In this document: positions 12,801 to 21,800 of the stretch, piece after piece
Layout: the number at the start of each line of letters is the position of its first letter
Numbering within the stretch: the stretch's first letter is position 1
Assembly: GCA_030762895.1 (NCBI GenBank)
Contig: CM061062.1
Coordinates: 5,731,293-5,795,292 of the forward strand
DNA: 64,000 nucleotides
Origin: Sophora flavescens
Lineage: Eukaryota > Streptophyta > Magnoliopsida > Fabales > Fabaceae
Direction: 5' to 3'
The notes under the pieces: generated by a model
Databases searched by the model: none
What the model was told of the DNA's origin: nothing
What the model saw: the letters and a program-made list of their open reading frames with translations, nothing else
Program-made: the position numbers and the translations under genes

Positions 12801-15800
12801 TTTAGCTATCCAACCACACAAAGGTGTCGGCTAAGTGTTCAAGCCAACAAAAAATAAATTTTAAATTGGATATTGGAGAGGGGGTCTCAAACACGTGTCA
12901 TATGAGTGTAGCACGCATGTCAGTGTCGGACGCTTGTCCGACACTCAGACACCCCTAAACCCAGAAGTGTCAGTGCTTCATAGCCATAAACATACTATCA
13001 AGCTTGCTCAACACCCTATGAAGATCCTCACTAACCAGCATTAATTGGAGCTCATCAACAGTGGACTGAGTTCAATTCAAATAAGAAGATAAATCATGAT
13101 CAGTCATATGGAGGGTTGCCAAACTACGAACAGATTCATATGATGTCTAAATATAATTAGCATAAACGTTTCGGGCCTTCTGCCAAACTTCATAACAGGA
13201 CTTGTATGGACAGAAATGTACCATCAATTTGGGATCAATAGACTGCCATAAACGAATACAAGATGATAATCTGCTCGCTGCCATTGTCTCGCCTCTGTAT
13301 CGATGTCAAAAGCCTTCTTAGTTAGATGATCAGAAAGACACTAGCCTAAAAACCACACCTCAACAGCAGTGTACCAATCCTAGTATCAAGTTGGGTGTGT
13401 TCCACGAGGAACCGCACCATGTACAGATTATCAAGTTTCGTCTTTACACCTTCAAGAGTATCAACTTCCAAAGACATTTTTAACTCCTCAACTACAGATT
13501 GGGCTTTCAAAACATAAGAAATCATATTATGATTAGATTGTTGAAGTGTGGCCAATTTCTAGGTTGAATCATACAGCCTTTGAATGTCGTTGGTGAAAAC
13601 ATTCTGAGCCTTCTTCCAAATGGAGAAACAAGTTCTGAAGGCTACGAAATTTGTCAAGATTCATGATTCAACATATTGCCATAGCAGAGCACAAAGCTGA
13701 TAATTAAATCTTTTCCATTCACTATGCTTTTCTTCTGCAATTTTGTCAGAAGATTTTTTAAAATGCCCTTGCTGTCCCTAACCAAGAAACCAGAGTTCAA
13801 CAAACGCAGACCAAGCTAAATAATTCTTTCCATTTAGTTTTTCTGAGATAATTCTTAGAATTCCCGAAACAGAGAAACAAGGACCAGTAAAGGAAGTACC
13901 ATCTGCCGTTTTCTGGAAGGATTGAGAGTCTTGGGTAGTTTTAGGGTTAGGGGCCATTTTCATTCTCAGGGAGGCAATTTCGAGTAAAGTAGAAGGTCAC
14001 AAGGAAAGGGAGATAATGACCTAGGCATACACCAGTGGTTTGAGTCTTTGTGATTCTGACCACTTAGACAAAATAGCAAAGGGATAGTGAGTGGTTCTAG
14101 AAAGGTGGCGCGAGAAGGGAAGATGTTGGGTTGGTCAGTGACAATGACTTCTAGACATGGAAGGTGGCTGTTTGGACAAAGTAGAGGAAAGGGACTTAGG
14201 TTTTACGAGGTTCTGCAAGACCTAAGGCAGAAACCTCTGAGAAAAAGACGAAGCGGGACGAAGCCCGCTCTGATACCAACTTGAGAAAGATTTAGGGATT
14301 TTGGAAGGTGAAAATTTTCTGAATTGCTCAAGTGAATAGCACTGAGCATACTATGATACACTTAGGAGTCAAAACAACTTATGTTTACCAGACAACAGTG
14401 AAAGGTGCTACTCCCTAAGTACATTAATAACAATCTATGTACATGAACCTACAGATGCATGAACATACAAATACATGCACAAGAGCATTAATCATTTTCT
14501 ATTTCCAACAAAGAACAGCATGAATGAGCCCAGCCAATATGCTTAAGATTAACACATACCATATTGTTACCCTGTAACAAAAGAACATTCTTACCTTAAA
14601 ATATCATACTAAGTAACATCGGAACAGGTGCAAGGCAATGAAGCTAGATTTGGGCTTATGAACCAAAAATGATCAAATATAGCAATGATATTTAATGGGA
14701 ACAAATTGAAGTATAAAACTACCTTAACAACATTACCTCATCATAATTTAGTGAATCATATACAGATAACACTTTAATGGTAGCTTTACCAGGCTTTTTT
14801 GCCTGGATAATACCAAAAGCTGACACAGATACAGTAGATGTGTCTGAAGATAACCATTTGTAGTCACTCACTGCTTTTGCGCAACCTACACCACGTAGTG
14901 GGATCAAAGTAAATTAACAAATATCAGAAATAAGCTAGTCACTTCAGATTGGAGCAAATAGAAAAAGCTTCCAACCTCCTATAGCCTTTAACTCCGCCTC
15001 CTGATAAACACCAGGGGCCCAGGGCAGAAAGATGATTCCACTTTCATTGCCCAAAGTAAACTTTACTTGATCACAAACCATGATTTCTTGCACAACCTTG
15101 ATAATCTGCAAGGTTTAACAAAGTGAGACCTTGAAAAAATTACTAGAATGTTCTTAGAAAGCCTACAAAGCAATGCATAGACTCTCTCCGTCCACACACA
15201 AAAAAAATATAATAACCACAGAGTAACATGCTCCATCAAGAAACAGAGGCTGCAAATAATTGAGGAGAAAGGAATTAAAGAAATTGTTTCTGCTGAAAAC
15301 TTCAAACAAAGAGTGATCACCTCCTTCTTGTCATCAGCTCCACCGGGATAGCTCAAAAAAGCTGTCAATTTTCCCATTCCTGTTGAATAAGCTTTCAAGA
15401 TTTGAGAATTCTGCCAGCCATGTTTGACAGCAATATCATTTGAAACCCAGTATGTTTCCCAGTAATCAGACTGGTTATCATAAACCTTAACATCATCATT
15501 CTGCAATGAAATGAAAATGTAAGTGGCAAACTATCAAAAGAAAACACGACAAATTCATCTAAAGAGAGGATAAAGATTGATTACATGAGAAATTCCCAAT
15601 ACAGCTGTATTATTTATTATTTATTATTAATAAAACAGAAGAAATAAGACCAAAATGCAAGAAAATATCACAAAATGCCATCACTACATTTCTTTACCCC
15701 AATAGGCAAATTAGAATATATGTGCTAATCATTTCAATATGTAAGACTTAAACTGCCTAAGTTGAATCGTGCTGTTGATGGCGTGGTTAATTCTCTTGCA

Positions 15801-18800
15801 ATGCCTGACCTCCTTATGGTGTAAGGATTAGAAAATAAGTCATGGAAACATAACAAAAAATTTAAAAGAAAAAAGAAAGAAAAGAAAAAACAGCATTATC
15901 AACCTCAAAATACATTGTCTTAGCCAACCAGGGTTGGCTTGACTCAACTGGTAAGATCAAACAACGTCGACAAAATGGTCTTAGGTTCATTTCCAATTAT
16001 GTTCCTCTCTATGAAGCATAAACATGGTCACACGACACAACACTGACACAGACACAGGTACACCAAATTCTAAAAATTGTAACCAAGTGGTTTAGTGCTA
16101 CACATCAGGCCAATATGGTGGGGGATGACTTGCTCGAGTGGTATTAGAAATCATGAACTCAGAGGAAGCTAAACCACTGGTCTTAATCATTAGTAGATTC
16201 TAGCTATTCAAACTAGCTAACTTGACACATCAGCAGTACATTTCTACCACGTGGTTTAGTTATGGCTGAATACTTTGGAGTTTAGGGATGCCTAATCCCA
16301 TCAGTAGATAATGCGATAATAAGTTAATAAAGCAGCAGATAGAATAGGATTTTCTTCTTCAATTGAGTTAACTCTTAACTGTTATCCTTGGATGTCTATA
16401 CAAGGGCTGTTGACTGTTATTTGGTAAGCAGTAAATCAATCATTTCTTTTGGTTCCTTTGTGTTCATTTGTGTCCACAGGGTGCCCTACCATTGATGCAC
16501 CAACTGCAACATATTTGCTCCTTCCAATTGTTTGATGTGGAGCAGTTGTGTGGATAGAAGCATAAGAGTTTCGAACAAGAGAAAAGCTTGTTGAAAGCAA
16601 GATGATAAAAGCTAGGAAGGATTTCAATTGGCGGACATTCTGTTCATCCAAAGGAGTTCCTTCCAGGGATTTTAAACACCATTAGAGATGGAGCACTTTA
16701 TCTGGCCTCTACATAGTGGATTACTATTTGCCACAAAAACTTGAGCTGATAGGAAAAGATCCTGAATTTATATCATGCATGAGAGTGAGAGTGAGAGTGA
16801 GACACAAAAGCTCCTCTCATCTGCACTTCCCAGTTGTCATAGGAAACAACACTGTTGTTTATTGAGTTGTCTAAGACACAAGCGCCGAACATGGCTCGGA
16901 CACTTACCTAACACCGAAAACGATTAGACACCTTGAAGGACATGCATTTTGAAAAATTTCAATTTTTTTTATGTAGCTTTCATGAAGTTAATCTAAAATG
17001 TTTGGAGTACATACTCTTTTATGCATTCTTTAAAGAGAAACACGATGGCACCACATAGGGCAGAAGATTTAGTCTTCGTTCATAGCAATCTTTGTCTTCT
17101 TCCATGAGTTTGGATCACTTCATAATTGTGGAATTCTTGAAGTTCAAGTTGCTAATTTGTCACTTAATGAACAGGAGCTAGAGGCTATCTTTTTCAATGA
17201 AGATGACCAAGAATGGGTAGAAAGGTCTTAGATAGACTAAATCTTTTCTTAATTTTTGTTATACCTACATATGAATAGATTAATGGCAGTGTTACCGATG
17301 GCGAATGGCAGATTATGGCAGCCAGCCAAAAATCCACCATATAAATATGTCGTTGCGGCATACGGCGGAGGCGGGTATAATAGGGGTTGCAGCCTATGGC
17401 GGCTCCGCCATGCCATGGCGCTACCATGGTGGCAATTTGACAACACTGATCAAAGGTGAAAGATATAGTTCATCTTTTGTTTTGGAATCCTTTTGGTAAT
17501 GAGACGAACTGCTTATATTGTAAAATGACGCCTCTTAGTATTTTTTGTGAGGCTTGTTATCATGGAAAATATATAAATAGTGATTCTTAATTTCGATCTT
17601 TTATCATATTGCTCATATTTAATTTCATTTGACATTTTAATATATATGTATATGTGTGTGTGTATGGTGTCGTGTGTCAGTGTCCTATATTTTGGACATT
17701 TCCATGTCCAATCTTCATAGGTCATACAGATCATTAGGCGTCCTAATGCATGAAGCTCAGAAAAATTAGCAAGTCAATAAACATGATTTACCATTGTTGT
17801 TATTAATATAATCATAGCAGAATACACAAGCTACCTTCGTAATATAAATCTCTTGTGAATCGTGATCATGAGCAAAAACCTTTATCTGGATAAGATATTG
17901 ATGGCCAGATATAACATACCAACGGGCCATTAGAGGAATGGATTTGATTCCTTCCACAGGATCACCAGAACTAGATAAAGGAGCTATATATAAGCATAAA
18001 GAAGCTGGTAGGACCACATTTAGTGAAGACACTTGTAAATGGCCAGCAACCCTTGTATCTTCAACAATGATAGCTGTCATCCCCAAGTTCCATGCATATG
18101 CTAACCCCGTCTTCGAGTCAACTTGAGCAACCAAAGCATTTGAGACAGACCAACGATGGTGTGGAGAAGGTAAAGTGACCACTACAAATCCAAAATAAAA
18201 ATATTGTTAAGACACTAAGACTGTTGATAATATGCTGAGTGCTGACCTCAGCATCACAGAACCAAAAAAAGTCGTCAGTATGAAGGGATAGACCACAAAA
18301 TACTTGTCCAAACTTTCAAATACGAGAGGAAGCAATACCCAATCAGAAATTTTTACATATAGCTTGCTACAAAAAAGACAAGAAATTATGCATTTACCGA
18401 TTGCCACCATGGTGCTGGCATCATACATGAGTAGTGACAGCAAATTTTTTTGAAGTACAAGAAAAGAAAACAAAAACGCAAAGATAAAGGATCAAGAATC
18501 CTCCTAAAAAGGAAAAGGCAACATCAGTGAAAGAAGGGACTAAACTCAAACAAGACCAGACACTCAGCATAATAGGCAAGGTTCTGGCATTTTGCTTGTT
18601 GTCCAAATACATCATGCACCAACAAAAAGTGCAAACTTCCTAAGCACCTTATTCCCTTTTGCACCGAAAAACACAAATGTGGATAGAAGAAAAGAACTCA
18701 TAATTAGGAGGACATATCCAATGCCCTCCCAAGAGCCCAAATTGTGACAGTGTTTGCTAAATATAACTGAAGCAGGGTATAATAAATTTGTATAGTGTAA

Positions 18801-21800
18801 AACTAGTTCAGTGGAAATTCATCCTGATTCTTTTGTTCTCTCGGCTTTTGCAGGTATTGTCGGGCGAGAAACTAGATTCGCCTCCCGCAGTAAATAAAGA
18901 AGTAAAATCAAAAAAGATTCCATAAAATAAATATACCCGCATATTTGCTTGTCCATGTTATCAGAAAATGAATGCCACTAAAGTACTCTGTTTAAGAAAG
19001 AAAAAGCATTCATAAAAAGAGAAAAGGAATGCAGGGCAAGGAGATAAGGAAACCTCCTAAAACAGAGAATCAACAAAGAAATAAAAAACAGCTAAAAGAA
19101 GAAAAACATTGTGTCTTTGCAAATATAAGCTCTGTTTGGAAACCCATGAGCTAATCTGACAATAAAGCAATGCTATCCCACAAAAAGATGAGGAGGAAGA
19201 AATCTCCAGCTAATTCCGAACTTATGACCCAGCCAAATCCACTACACTCTGGAAAAAAGAGCACAACACCACCTTCCTCTCCTTTGTACTCCCAAATCCT
19301 CTACACCCAAATTAGATAGAGAGATCCATAGTTCTACTACTTAAAGCCCAAAGTCCCAAACAACCCACTTTTTAGCTGCCAAGCTACCTCTAGATGCAGG
19401 AAGAGATTACTATTTGATTGTGGCAACATAAATGTCAGAGAAATGGGCCTTATGAGGTCTAAACACCTGTAACAACTTGTTAGATAAGGGCACTAATGGG
19501 CCTAATAAGCAGCAGTGGTTAAAGTTAGTTAGGCTGAGCTGTTAGAGAAGTGAATAAATAGAAGAAAGAGAGGGAAAATTAGGCATTCAGTTAGATGTTT
19601 AGGATTGGGAAGGGAGAGGTCAAGCTCTCGAACATTCTTGGCAGGGCATCTCTTTGTATTCTTTCTCTCTATCTTTCTGTATTCTATCTCTGTTAGGGTC
19701 ATTTCCCTCGGAGAATCCATTAATAAAACAGTATTATACAGTAGTTTCTTAGTTCAATTGATCCAGTTCTATCAACTGTAACTTTAACCACTGCTGCTTA
19801 TTAGGCCCATTAGCGCCCTTATCTAACACAACTCATTAGTATTAAACATATCGTGAAATGCAGTCCAAACAAAAGCATTAGCCGTAGACAGAGATTTAGC
19901 ATTCAAAAAGATGTTAGAGCTAAATTTCAAGAAAATGGATTGCAAATTAGAGGAATTTGTTGAAAGAAGAGTACAGATAATAGGGAGGACAAGAGTTCTC
20001 ATAAAATATAAAATAAATCAATAAAGAGTCCCCCCATCAATAAATGGTTAATTATATTCGTAGCAGTTAGTTCTACAAATTGACAGACAGCATAATCACA
20101 GAAATAAAGGACTTACAACTTCAAAAGACTACCACAAATTTAAAATGAAAAGTAAACAAAATAAGAAAACCTTGAGGAACATTTCCAAGGATGACTTTAA
20201 GAGCATAGGGGATGACTGCACCAACAAGGACAAAAACTGGTGAGGGAGGGTCAAGTGACATAGCTTCAGCTACAGTGAGAATAATCTCATCAGCCAAATT
20301 CTTCAATTGTGGCTCGATCAAATGCACTAACACAATCTCATGGCCAATCTCAATTCCCTTCACTACAAACAGATCTGAAAATACACCCTGCAAAACAGGA
20401 CCAGGAAAAAGGTTGGATATAATATTAAATATGCATTGTAAGTTATAACACAGTGGCTTAACTCATTTAAACCTGCTTTGCAGACTTACAATGTCTTCAA
20501 GTTTTATTTGCATGTCTAAGTCACCACAGAGTCCTCCACAATCGCTAAGGGGAGAATCTTTTAGAGGAACATTAACAAGGTGATGAGGTGATCCATCAGA
20601 TTCAGGCATAAGGTTCCACGCAAACTGTAAGCCAACTAATGAAGAAAATACATTTTCTGCAGTGCAATAGATAGGTTTAATAAATATTTGCAATTGTAAT
20701 CTGCCAACACATGATAAAGGAGGAGAAAAGGATCAAATTGAAAATTAGTACAAGACTTGAAGCTAGAAAAAAAATGTATCTGATAGATAAATAAAGAAAA
20801 GAATAAATAAATACTGAAAAGTTCATAGCCTATGCCTAGCAATTAGCATGCTCAAAAGGCAAACAGAGTAAAATAAACCCCACTGTACTTCTCATGCCAA
20901 TCCTGTAATGAGATGTCTTCTTTCATTTACTAAAGGTCATTTTTAAAGTTTTCAAGAGAAAAATTCTGCTAAAGTAAGACATAGAATACGCAAAATAGTA
21001 AACCCGAGCATAATGAGGAGGTATAAAATGGTGAATTTTATTATCTAAATGTATAATATAAACAACAGTAAAGCCTTTTCTCACTATGTGGGATTGGCTA
21101 CATGGATTCAAATCAGGCCATTGTGTTTTGTCATAAACCATGTCCTTAGAAAGAGCACTTAAATCTAACTCTGTAGTTTTTCTAAGTCACCATCTACCTC
21201 TAACTATTGGGATACCCTTCACCTGGTCTACTCTTTTTACTATTAGATTTTGAGCTACTTATCAACAAAAAAAAAAACTAGTAGATTTTGAGCCTAACTC
21301 AATCCCAAAAGTTAGCTCATGGGTTGAGGATTGCCCACTACTTATAAGCTCTTATTAGGCACTAACTATCTCTAGTCAATGTGGGACTTGAGTTTTTCCC
21401 AATACACCCCCTCACGCCCAGCACTATTGGGCTTGGTGTGTGAATAATATGGTGGGTGGCCCAACAATGGATCTAGGATAGCTCTGATACCATATTAGAT
21501 TTTGAGCCTAACTCAATCCCAAAAGCTAGCTCATGGGATGAGGATTGCCCACTACTTATAAGCTCTTATTAGGCACTATCTCTAGTCTTGTCCTCACATT
21601 GCTAAACCACCTAAGGCGAGATTCTACCATATTTTTCAACAGAAGAAGAAATTCATTAAGATGGAAGAGGATTACAATATAGGAGGATAAGATATCCTCC
21701 ACCAAAAAAAACTACAGAGAGATATAAATACAAGAAGAGTGAACAAGCTCCAAAAACACAAAGCACAATGGAGCCCAAACTCTATGCATATCCTCCTACG

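Larger units (their letters stand above)
2590..14510 (-). mobile_element. Ty1/copia element C, truncated, split by element A
   Basis: Outermost of three nested copia elements in GP210 intron 8, on the same strand as the gene. Its 5' LTR is at 14510-14282 and its primer binding site (complement of GCTCTGATACCA) at 14281-14269. Gag follows at about 13963-12044. Element A interrupts it, and the protease/integrase part resumes at 3366-2590. The copy ends inside the integrase core; no reverse transcriptase, RNase H or 3' LTR is found, so the left border near 2590 is a truncation and approximate. Confidence 0.8.
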
